From NCBI RefSeq assembly GCF_049803835.1, contig NZ_JBNAGK010000001.1, forward strand, positions 558,001-622,000: a stretch of 64,000 bases of DNA. The letters run 5' to 3'. The stretch's first letter is position 1. Every line of letters begins with the position of its first letter. The notes beneath the pieces were generated by a model. It ran no database searches, was not told the DNA's origin, and was given only the letters and a program-made list of their open reading frames with translations. Source of the stretch: Pacificoceanicola sp049803835. GTDB taxonomy: Bacteria > Pseudomonadota > Alphaproteobacteria > Rhodobacterales > Rhodobacteraceae. Position numbers and translations under genes: made by a program. Below, piece by piece: positions 15,817 to 22,819 of the stretch.

Positions 15817-16093
15817 CCCAAAGATCCGGATCGTAGCCGCGCTGACGCGCGATCGCCGCATCCACTTCCGCTTCCGGCCCGGACGCCAGTTCCGTCCAGA
15901 CCCGCGCCCCGCTCATCAGGTCGAAACTGCGGGTAAACGCCCTTGCGGTCCCGTCGAGCGGCGATTGCTTCACCAGCACCGCCCCTGCCGTATCGTCTCC
16001 ATGCGCCACGACAAACGCCGCGATGTCCGCGAACCGCAGCCGCGCGAGGTAGGCATCCACCCAGAACCGCGCCGTCAGCCTCGGTTCAGGCAT
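15758..16093 (-). CDS. DUF1491 family protein
   Basis: The 111-aa protein belongs to a small alphaproteobacterial family of unknown function found next to era. Conserved-looking features are the N-terminal LTARFWVDAYLARLR and the region around residues 38-50 (AVLVKQSPLDG). It overlaps the start-side neighbour's frame by 8 nt at the era stop, so it is read after era. Its 3' end is buried in the convergent membrane-protein gene. Confidence 0.85.
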   Translation of the reverse strand: MPEPRLTARFWVDAYLARLRFADIAAFVVAHGDDTAGAVLVKQSPLDGTARAFTRSFDLMSGARVWTELASGPEAEVDAAIARQRGYDPDLWVIEVEDRSGRHLLDQDGLG

Positions 16094-16994
16094 TGCCGTC
16101 GCGGAAATCGAGGCCCATTTCGGAGTAGCGCTCTTTCTCTTCGAGCCAGTTCTCCCGGACCTTCACCTGCAGGAACAGGTGGATCTTGCGTCCGAGAAAC
16201 TCCTCGAGTTCCTCCCGCGCCGCCTTGGAAATCGCCTTGATCGTCTCGCCCTTGTTGCCGAGGATGATGCCCTTGTGGCCATCCCGCGCGACATAGACGA
16301 TCTGGTCGATCCGGGCGGAGCCGTCCTTGCGTTCCTCCCAGCTCTCCGTCTCCACAGTGAGCTGATACGGCAACTCCTGATGCAGGCGCAGCGTCAGCTT
16401 CTCCCGCGTCATCTCCGCCGCGATCATCCTCAGCGGCAGGTCGGCGATCTGGTCCTCGGGGTAGAGCCACGGGTGTTCCGGCAGTTCCCCGGCAAGCCAG
16501 ACCTTCAGATCCTGCACACCCCGGCCCTTCTCGGCTGAGATCATGAAGGTCTTCACGAAGCCAAAAGCCGCGTTCATCTCCTGAGCCAGCCCCAGAAGCA
16601 CATCCGGTTGCACCCGGTCGATCTTGTTGATCGCCAGCGCGATCCGCCGCCCCTTCGGCATATCCTGCAGGCCTTCGAGGATGCGCTTCACCCCTTCGGT
16701 GATGCCCCGGTGCGCCTCGATCAGCAGCACGATGATGTCCGCATCCGCCGCCCCGCCCCAGGCCGCCGCAACCATGGCGCGGTCGAGACGCCGCTTCGGC
16801 TGAAACAGGCCCGGCGTGTCGACGAAGACGATCTGGCTCTCGCCCTCGATGGCAACACCGCGAATGCGGGCGCGGGTGGTCTGGACCTTGTGGGTCACGA
16901 TCGACACCTTCGCCCCGACCATGCGGTTGGTCAGGGTGGATTTGCCCGCGTTGGGCTCTCCGATCAGGGCGACGAATCCGGCGCGTTCACTCAT
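16086..16994 (-). CDS. era: GTPase Era
   Basis: The 302-aa GTPase binds the 3' end of 16S rRNA during 30S maturation. The G1 motif GEPNAGKS is at residues 12-19, G3 DTPG at 59-62, G4 NKID at 123-126, and a C-terminal KH RNA-binding domain includes the GNKGETIKAI loop. The ATG overlaps the stop of the upstream EamA transporter (ATGA), an unusual partner, so translation may be coupled to it. Confidence 0.97.
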   Translation of the reverse strand: MSERAGFVALIGEPNAGKSTLTNRMVGAKVSIVTHKVQTTRARIRGVAIEGESQIVFVDTPGLFQPKRRLDRAMVAAAWGGAADADIIVLLIEAHRGITEGVKRILEGLQDMPKGRRIALAINKIDRVQPDVLLGLAQEMNAAFGFVKTFMISAEKGRGVQDLKVWLAGELPEHPWLYPEDQIADLPLRMIAAEMTREKLTLRLHQELPYQLTVETESWEERKDGSARIDQIVYVARDGHKGIILGNKGETIKAISKAAREELEEFLGRKIHLFLQVKVRENWLEEKERYSEMGLDFRDGNA

Positions 16995-17899
16995 GGGCGT
17001 GGTCCTCTGGGGTTCAAGCCTTGCGCTTTAGCGCGGATCGCGCCTTCGCGCCAGAGCGAGTAGACTCCGGCCCCGACGATCAGCGCCGCCCCGGCCAGCG
17101 TCATCGCGTCCGGGCGTTCGCCGAAGACGGCATAGGCGAGGATCAGCGCCACGATCAGCCGCGAATAGCGGAACGGTGCCACCACCGAGACCTCCCCGGT
17201 GCGCATGGCGGCGGTGAGTGCGGTATAGCCGACCACCCCGGCAATGGCCGTGCCGCAGATCAGAAGCGCAGCATGGGGGGATGGGAGCGAGGGCATTCCC
17301 GGCTCGAAAGCAATGATGACGCAGCCGGCAAAGGTCACGACGCCGAAGCCCAGCACGCCCAGTTGCGCCGAGCGCACATGCGGCGGACTGGTCCGCGTCG
17401 CCACGTCCCGCCCGGCAAAGCCTATCATGCCGAGGAGGGCAAAGATCGCGTTGGCCTCGATGCCCGCGGGTGACGGGCGGATGATGAGCAGGACGCCAAG
17501 AAAGCCGACCGTCATCGCTGCCCACCGTCTCGGACCGATCCTCTCGCCAAGGATCAGCCCGGCGGAGAGCATCACCACCAGCGGCGCGGCCTGCAGGATG
17601 GCGGAGGTGGTCGACAAAGGCGTGTAGGCGAGCGACAGGGCAAAGAAAAGCCGCCCGCAGATCTCGAACGCTGTGCGGATCAGCAGGCCTTTTTGCAAAT
17701 ACGCCGGGTCCCAGAGCGGCACGCCCTGCCGCCGTGCATAAACCGCGTAGATCGTCATGGCCATCAGCCCGAACTGCACCGTCCCGACTCCCGCCGTCAC
17801 CCCGCCGGACCCGGTTGCTGCCTTGAAAAAGGCGTCTTCGATGCCGAAGCCGAGCATGGCCAGCATCATCCACAGGCTGCCTTTGAGGTTGTCGTGCAT
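16991..17899 (-). CDS. DMT-superfamily EamA transporter
   Basis: The 302-aa protein has about ten membrane helices arranged as two EamA repeats (roughly residues 8-140 and 150-290), typical of drug/metabolite exporters. No substrate can be inferred from the sequence. Its stop overlaps the era start. Upstream, a 216-bp gap (17900-18115) separates it from the divergent DnaJ-like gene and probably holds both promoters; I cannot name boxes with confidence. Confidence 0.9.
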   Translation of the reverse strand: MHDNLKGSLWMMLAMLGFGIEDAFFKAATGSGGVTAGVGTVQFGLMAMTIYAVYARRQGVPLWDPAYLQKGLLIRTAFEICGRLFFALSLAYTPLSTTSAILQAAPLVVMLSAGLILGERIGPRRWAAMTVGFLGVLLIIRPSPAGIEANAIFALLGMIGFAGRDVATRTSPPHVRSAQLGVLGFGVVTFAGCVIIAFEPGMPSLPSPHAALLICGTAIAGVVGYTALTAAMRTGEVSVVAPFRYSRLIVALILAYAVFGERPDAMTLAGAALIVGAGVYSLWREGAIRAKAQGLNPRGPRP

Positions 17900-18115
17900 G
17901 GTTTCTCCGCGCGTTACCCCTTGCTGCTACAGCGGAACCTTCGCCGCGAGAAGGGGGCGCGGATGGAAAGGACCGCGTTAACTTTCTGGCAAGAATGTGG
18001 CTTCTCTAAAATCCGTGACAAAGTTATGCCTTATTTCAACGGACCCAGAACCTCGCGGGGGCAGGGCGGTGGGGCCGGAATGACCTTACGCACGCTGTTT
18101 CCCCTGGAGTCCGCC

Positions 18116-18526
18116 ATGCCCCGCACCGCTCAGACCGACAATCCCTATGACCTGCTCGGCGTCTCCCCGACGGACGATTTCGGTGCGATCCGGGATGCGT
18201 GGAAGCGCTTGGTCAAGACCTACCACCCGGATGTCTGGTACGGCTCCGCCGAGGAGGCGACGCGGCGGCTGATGGCGGTCAACGACGCTTACGACCGGAT
18301 CAGCGTGCTGCACAAGCGGGTGAAAGCGGAGGCAGAAAAGGCCCGGACAGAGCAGCGCCGCAAGCCGCAGGCAACCCGCAAGCCCCGCGCCGAGGCCCGC
18401 CTCGCCGAGCCGCAGCAGACCGCGCCGTCGCGTCCGCAGCGCCCGAGCCCCTATGCCGGTCATTTCGACTCTGCCCGCGCGGTATTCACCCGCCAGCCGG
18501 AAGGGAAGGTTCAGGCCTTCGCCTGA
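18116..18526 (+). CDS. J-domain protein (DnaJ-like)
   Basis: The 136-aa protein has an N-terminal J domain (about residues 9-65) with the essential HPD tripeptide at 37-39, so it can stimulate the ATPase of an Hsp70. The remainder is basic and low complexity (Lys/Arg/Ala-rich), with no zinc-finger or client-binding domain. The start at 18116 follows GGAG by about 7 nt; an in-frame upstream ATG at about 18080 is possible. The 3' end overlaps convergent rnc by 16 nt. Confidence 0.85.
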   Translation: MPRTAQTDNPYDLLGVSPTDDFGAIRDAWKRLVKTYHPDVWYGSAEEATRRLMAVNDAYDRISVLHKRVKAEAEKARTEQRRKPQATRKPRAEARLAEPQQTAPSRPQRPSPYAGHFDSARAVFTRQPEGKVQAFA

Positions 18527-19200
18527 TCCACACGCGCCAGCAGCGCCTTGGCGGCGGACTGCTCGGCCTGCCGTTTGCTGCCCGCCGTCGCTTCGGCGCT
18601 CTCGCCGGTGGCGAGCCGAGCCTCTATCGTGAAAATCGGGGAATGATCCGGGCCGCTCCGGCCGACCTCGACATAGGACGGCGGCAACAGGCCGCGTGCC
18701 TGCGCCCATTCCTGCAAGGCTGTCTTGGCGTCCTTGGCGTCCTCTTCCACATCGGCGATCCGCGCGCCCCAGAGCCGCAGGATCAAGTCCCGCGCCGCGT
18801 CGAAGCCGCCGTCGAGATACACCGCCGCAATCACCGCTTCCATGGCATCGCCCAGCAGCGCCATCTTGCGCCGCCCGCCGGTCTTCTGCTCCGACCGGCC
18901 CAGTTTCAGCGCCGCGCCGATGTCCACGTCCCGCGCCACATCGGCGCAGGTTTCCTTGCGCACCAGCGCGTTGAACCGTGGCGCGAGCAAGCCTTCGGTC
19001 GCCGCCTTGTCCTGCTCCAGCAGCGCCTGCGCCATGACAAGGCCGAGCACCCGGTCGCCAAGGAACTCCAGCCGCTGGTTGTCATCCCGCCCCGGTCCGG
19101 ACATGGAGCCATGCGTCACCGCTTGCCGCAGCAGCGTGGGTTTCCGGAACGTGTACCCGAGCCGCTCTTCCAGAGCCCTGAGATCGGCGGAGACCTTCAT
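18511..19200 (-). CDS. rnc: Ribonuclease III
   Basis: The 229-aa RNase III has the catalytic signature NQRLEFLGD (residues 41-49), the second acidic cluster LLGDAMEAVIAAVYLDGG, and a C-terminal double-stranded RNA-binding domain ending AKALLARV. It processes rRNA precursors and structured mRNAs. It lies 8 nt downstream of lepB in the classic lepB-rnc order. Confidence 0.97.
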   Translation of the reverse strand: MKVSADLRALEERLGYTFRKPTLLRQAVTHGSMSGPGRDDNQRLEFLGDRVLGLVMAQALLEQDKAATEGLLAPRFNALVRKETCADVARDVDIGAALKLGRSEQKTGGRRKMALLGDAMEAVIAAVYLDGGFDAARDLILRLWGARIADVEEDAKDAKTALQEWAQARGLLPPSYVEVGRSGPDHSPIFTIEARLATGESAEATAGSKRQAEQSAAKALLARVDQAKA

Positions 19201-19208
19201 GGCCGGCC

Positions 19209-20045
19209 TCAGTCGATGGCCTTGAAGAAGCGGTCGCTGCGCCAGGTCCAGAAGAACAGCATGGACTTGCCCGCCGAGGAGAACATGACCCGGTCCGCCC
19301 GGCCGATCAGGTTCTCGAACGGCACGAAGCCGACGCCGCCCGCGATATTCGGCACACGGCTGTCCGACGAGTTGTCGCGGTTGTCCCCCATGAAGAAGAA
19401 ATGCCCTTCCGGCACGGTGTAGACGGAGGTGTTGTCCGAGCCTTGGTTGCCGATGTTCAGGATGTCATGCTCGACACCGTTCGGCAGGGTCTCGCGCTGG
19501 CGGGACTTCTTGCAGATGCCGCCGTCGCCGACCGGACCGTTCTCGCAGCGCGGACGCAGGCGCTGCGGTCCCTGCTCTTCCGCGACCTCCTCGAACACCC
19601 CGGCGTCCTGAACCTTGACCGGCGTGCCGTTGATGTAGAGCAAGCCGCCCTTCACCTGGATCTTGTCGCCGGGCAGGCCGATCAGACGCTTGATGAAATC
19701 GCGGCCCGAGACCGGGTGGCGGAAGACCACCACGTCGCCGCGCTTCGGCTCGGAGCCGAGCAGGCGCTTGTTGTCGCCGTCGAAGATTCCGCAGATGTCC
19801 GTGGCGTCGATGTTCAGGCCAAAGCGCGGCGCGATGATCGAGGGGCAGGAGGCGTAGGAATACCCGTAGGCCATCTTGTTCACGAAGAGAAAGTCGCCGA
19901 TCAGCAGCGTGTCCTTCATCGAGCCGGATGGAATCCAGAACGGCTGGAACAGGAAGGTGCGGAAAACGCCCGCGATCAGCAGGGCGTAGACGATGGTCTT
20001 GATCGTCTCGACGATCCCGCCGCTCTTCTTTTCTTCGGTGGCCAT
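19209..20045 (-). CDS. lepB: Signal peptidase I
   Basis: The 278-aa inner-membrane peptidase has an N-terminal membrane helix (about residues 15-35) followed by the catalytic serine motif PSGSM (Ser42), and a KRLIGLPGD segment carrying the general-base Lys. A Cys-containing insert (ASCPSI and later RCENGPV) is present between the catalytic boxes. It cleaves signal peptides in the periplasm. It heads the lepB-rnc pair downstream of acpS. Confidence 0.96.
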   Translation of the reverse strand: MATEEKKSGGIVETIKTIVYALLIAGVFRTFLFQPFWIPSGSMKDTLLIGDFLFVNKMAYGYSYASCPSIIAPRFGLNIDATDICGIFDGDNKRLLGSEPKRGDVVVFRHPVSGRDFIKRLIGLPGDKIQVKGGLLYINGTPVKVQDAGVFEEVAEEQGPQRLRPRCENGPVGDGGICKKSRQRETLPNGVEHDILNIGNQGSDNTSVYTVPEGHFFFMGDNRDNSSDSRVPNIAGGVGFVPFENLIGRADRVMFSSAGKSMLFFWTWRSDRFFKAID

Positions 20046-20124
20046 GCGTGAAAAATCCCTTGCCCCTGCTACCTCGCGCTACATGAGCGCCTGCGCAGCG
20101 GGTGTCAAGCAAAGCACGGGCGGA

Positions 20125-20532
20125 TCACCTCTGCGTGACGGGGCGGGCTTCGATGATCACCACCGCCTGCGCCCAGGGGTGATCGTCGGTCAGGGTGACG
20201 TGGATGATCGCCTCGTGTCCCTCCGGGGTCAGGCTGTCGAGCCGCTCCTTCGCCCAGCCTGTCACCGCCATGACCGGCTGACCGCTGCGCAGGTTGCGCA
20301 CGTGCATGTCCTTCCAGGCAATCCCCATGCGCAGCCCGGTGCCGAGCGCCTTGGAGCAGGCTTCCTTGGCCGCCCAGCGTTTCGCATAGGTCCCGGCCAC
20401 GTCGCGCCGCCGCTCTGCTTTCGCCTGTTCGATCTCGGTGAAGACGCGGTTGCGGAAGCGGTCGCCATACTTGTCGAGCACCCGCTGGATGCGGTCGATA
20501 TTCGCCAGATCGGTGCCGATGCCGAGGATCAT
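20125..20532 (-). CDS. acpS: Holo-[acyl-carrier-protein] synthase
   Basis: The 135-aa AcpS transfers phosphopantetheine from CoA to acyl carrier protein. Mg-binding Asp8 in GIGTDL and Glu57 in WAAKEACSKAL are both present. The ATG directly follows the stop codon of the upstream secreted-protein gene with no gap, indicating one transcript with pdxJ and the unknown gene. Confidence 0.96.
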   Translation of the reverse strand: MILGIGTDLANIDRIQRVLDKYGDRFRNRVFTEIEQAKAERRRDVAGTYAKRWAAKEACSKALGTGLRMGIAWKDMHVRNLRSGQPVMAVTGWAKERLDSLTPEGHEAIIHVTLTDDHPWAQAVVIIEARPVTQR

Positions 20533-20979
20533 TCAGTTCAGCAGCCACGCGTCGATCTGCCCGGTCGCCTGATTCAGGACGATGCGCAGCGCGGTGTCGA
20601 CGAACTGGTCGCCGCCGCCCGGCAGGGAGACCGGAAGCGTGAAGATCAGACCCTGCGCCGGGTCATAGTCTGCCTGCAGGGCGTCAAAGGTCATCCCGGC
20701 GAATCCCATCCCGTTCAGGCCGACAACCCGGCACTGCCTGTCGCCCAGTTCGTTGTGCGGCGGGGAGAGGATCAGAAGGTAGGCCCAGCCCGCGGCCGGC
20801 TCGATGGTGTCGAGCATCGCCAGCCGCACGGCGCCATTGGAGAAGGTCCGCGTGTAGGCCTCCCAGGGCTCCGGCAGGTTACGGGCGGAGGCTTGCCAGT
20901 CGCACTCCATGACCTGCTGGGCCGGGGCGAGGGTGGGCAGGGCGATGCAGGTGATCAGGGCGGCGAGACGGGTGAGCAT
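20533..20979 (-). CDS. Secreted protein of unknown function between pdxJ and acpS
   Basis: The 148-aa product has a Sec signal peptide (hydrophobic to about residue 20, cleavage near APAQQ) and two cysteines in the mature part (VMECDW and DRQCRV) that could form a disulfide. I do not recognise the family. It is immediately followed by acpS without spacing, so it is expressed with the pdxJ-acpS-lepB-rnc group although it is not obviously related to those functions. Confidence 0.72.
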   Translation of the reverse strand: MLTRLAALITCIALPTLAPAQQVMECDWQASARNLPEPWEAYTRTFSNGAVRLAMLDTIEPAAGWAYLLILSPPHNELGDRQCRVVGLNGMGFAGMTFDALQADYDPAQGLIFTLPVSLPGGGDQFVDTALRIVLNQATGQIDAWLLN

Positions 20980-21020
20980 GGGCGGTCCTTCCGATCCGGA
21001 ACGGGTGTGAGGCGGGTGCT

Positions 21021-21061
21021 GACGGTGAATAGAATTTTAGTCTGAAATTCTTTTCACCGTC
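21021..21061. other. Long hairpin between pdxJ and the secreted-protein gene
   Basis: Arms of 17 bp (GACGGTGAATAGAATTT at 21021-21037 and AAATTCTTTTCACCGTC at 21045-21061) pair with a single T/T mismatch around a 7-nt loop. It starts 12 nt after the pdxJ stop. No U-run follows on the minus strand, so it is not a classic terminator. It could be a processing or 3'-end-protecting structure. Confidence 0.6.
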
Positions 21062-21072
21062 ACGTCCGGTTT

Positions 21073-21825
21073 TCACGCCCTTGCGGCATCCATCAGCCGC
21101 CGCATTTCGCGGATGGCCGGGTCGAGGCCCATGAAGATGGCTTCCCCGATGATGAAATGCCCGATGTTCAGTTCCATCACCTCCGGAAAAGCCGCCACAG
21201 GCTGCACGGTTTCGTAGGTCAGCCCGTGCCCGGCATGCACTTCCAGCCCCAGACCGTGGGCATAGGTGGACATCTCCCGCAAGCGCTCCAGTTCGGCATC
21301 GCGCGCTTCGACCTTGCCCTCGGCGTGGAAGTCGCAATAGGCCCCGGTGTGCAATTCGATCACCTGCGCGCCGATACGATGCGCGGCGTCGATCTGTCTG
21401 CGGTCGGCGGCGATGAAGATCGACACCCGGCAGCCCGCTTCGCGCAGGGGCGCGATGAAATGCGCCAGGCGGTTCTCATCCTTGGCCACTTCCAGTCCGC
21501 CCTCCGTGGTCCGCTCCTCGCGCTTTTCCGGCACGATGCAGACCGCATGGGGGCGGTGGCGCAGGGCGATTCCCTGCATTTCTTCCGTCGCTGCCATCTC
21601 GAAGTTCAGCGGCACCGTCAGCGCCGCCATCAGCCCGTCGATATCGGCATCTGAGATGTGCCGCCGGTCCTCGCGCAGATGTGCGGTGATGCCATCCGCC
21701 CCCGCCGCCTCGGCGATCTTCGCGGCGCGGATCGGGTCCGGATAGGCGCTGCCGCGGGCGTTGCGCACGGTGGCGACGTGGTCGATGTTGACACCAAGGC
21801 GCAGGCGTCCGGCAAAGTCGGTCAT
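21073..21825 (-). CDS. pdxJ: Pyridoxine 5'-phosphate synthase PdxJ
   Basis: The 250-aa TIM-barrel enzyme condenses 1-deoxyxylulose-5-phosphate with 3-amino-2-oxopropyl phosphate to make pyridoxine phosphate. Family motifs include GVNIDHVATVRNARG at the N-terminus, HLREDRRHI, and the C-terminal ELNIGHFIIGEAIF. Of three clustered ATGs (21837, 21828, 21825) the last has the best spacing (5 nt) from GGAGG and gives the usual N-terminus. Confidence 0.95.
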   Translation of the reverse strand: MTDFAGRLRLGVNIDHVATVRNARGSAYPDPIRAAKIAEAAGADGITAHLREDRRHISDADIDGLMAALTVPLNFEMAATEEMQGIALRHRPHAVCIVPEKREERTTEGGLEVAKDENRLAHFIAPLREAGCRVSIFIAADRRQIDAAHRIGAQVIELHTGAYCDFHAEGKVEARDAELERLREMSTYAHGLGLEVHAGHGLTYETVQPVAAFPEVMELNIGHFIIGEAIFMGLDPAIREMRRLMDAARA

Positions 21826-22149
21826 CATATCCTCCATGGTCCTGCCCCAGACATAGGAGGTCCGGTGCCGGGCAAAAAGCGAAGAATTGTAGCGATACAG
21901 GGGGTTCGAGGGATTTCGCCGTGCTGGCGCACGGCGACCGGGGGGGGCGCGCGCGCCGCCCGGACGCGGTGTGCGACGCCCCCCCCNNNNNNNNNNTTTT
22001 TGTTCTCTTGGGGGGGGTGTTTGGGTGGGCGGGGGCGGGGCCCCCCCCCCCCGGCGCGGTCCTGCGGACCGCGCATCGGGGCTCTGCCCCGGCCCGGCGG
22101 GCCTCCCCGGAGTATTTTGCAAAGAGAAGAAACGGGGACCGGCTGCGCG
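21826..22149. other. Gap-containing intergenic stretch (pdxJ to DUF2062)
   Basis: This 324-bp region holds a run of ten N (21987-21996) flanked by suspicious homopolymers: CCCCCCC before it and TTTTTGTTCTCTTGGGGGGG after it, then a long C-run near 22041-22052. These look like low-quality contig ends. Nothing coding can be supported here. The right part carries a copy of the dispersed element. Confidence 0.85.
22072..22132 (+). repeat. Dispersed intergenic element, copy beside the gap
   Basis: CGGGGCTCTGCCCCGG followed by CCCCGGAGTATTTTGC and AAAGAGAAGAA is the fuller form of the element seen at 31106-31187. A second GC-rich palindrome, GCGGTCCTGCGGACCGC, precedes it. Confidence 0.6.
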
Positions 22150-22803
22150 TCAGTCGGCCTTGCGCTCCGCTTCCTTTTTCTTCTTGAGCGCCGCGAGCTT
22201 GGCCTTGAGCATGCCCTTGCGCCGGTTCTGGTAGGCGGTCAGGATGGGCAGCGAGATGTAGTACATGACCAGCCCCGCGAGGATGCCGGGCAGGATGCCG
22301 CCGATCATGTAGGGGTAGAAGACCTGATCGTAGAAGATCGACAGGTCGACCCAGGACACCGGCTTTCCCTGGAACACGGCCCAGAGGTTGTTCCACAAAT
22401 CCTGCCCGGCCTTCACGAACTTCTCGACCAGCCCGCTGTGCTGTTCCGGGTTGACATGTTTACCCTCGACCCCGAGCAGCCAATAGCCGGTCTTCAGAGA
22501 CGCCACGCCGATCGGAACGTAGGTCAGGGGGTTGCCGAAGAAGGTGGACAGCAGGGCCGCGAGGATGTTGCCGCGCAGGATCAGGGCCAGCATGCCCGCG
22601 ACGACGAAATGCAGGCCGTAGAATGGCGTGAACGTGGTGAACACGCCGGCAAAGATACCCCGGGCGATGCGATGTGGCGGGTCGGGGAGCCGGGTCACCC
22701 GGTGGCGGACATACTGCGCCGCGCGCCCCCAGCCGCCGCGCGGCCAGAGCAGTTCCTTGAGGATCTGCAGCACCGGGCGTCTATCGCGTCGCTTGAAGAC
22801 CAA
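22150..22803 (-). CDS. DUF2062 membrane protein
   Basis: The 217-aa protein has several membrane helices and the DUF2062 hallmarks: a basic N-terminus (KRRDRRPVLQILKELLWPRGG), a small-residue-rich segment starting RGIFAGVFTTFTPFYG, and FFGNPLTYVPI. The C-terminus is Lys-rich. The function is unknown; the family is a constant neighbour of rsh in this lineage. The likely start is TTG at 22803, which gives the conserved VFKRRDRRP start; no ATG fits better, since upstream sequence in this frame overlaps rsh. Confidence 0.8.
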   Translation of the reverse strand: MVFKRRDRRPVLQILKELLWPRGGWGRAAQYVRHRVTRLPDPPHRIARGIFAGVFTTFTPFYGLHFVVAGMLALILRGNILAALLSTFFGNPLTYVPIGVASLKTGYWLLGVEGKHVNPEQHSGLVEKFVKAGQDLWNNLWAVFQGKPVSWVDLSIFYDQVFYPYMIGGILPGILAGLVMYYISLPILTAYQNRRKGMLKAKLAALKKKKEAERKAD

Positions 22804-22819
22804 TCCCTTGCCTTTCCAA

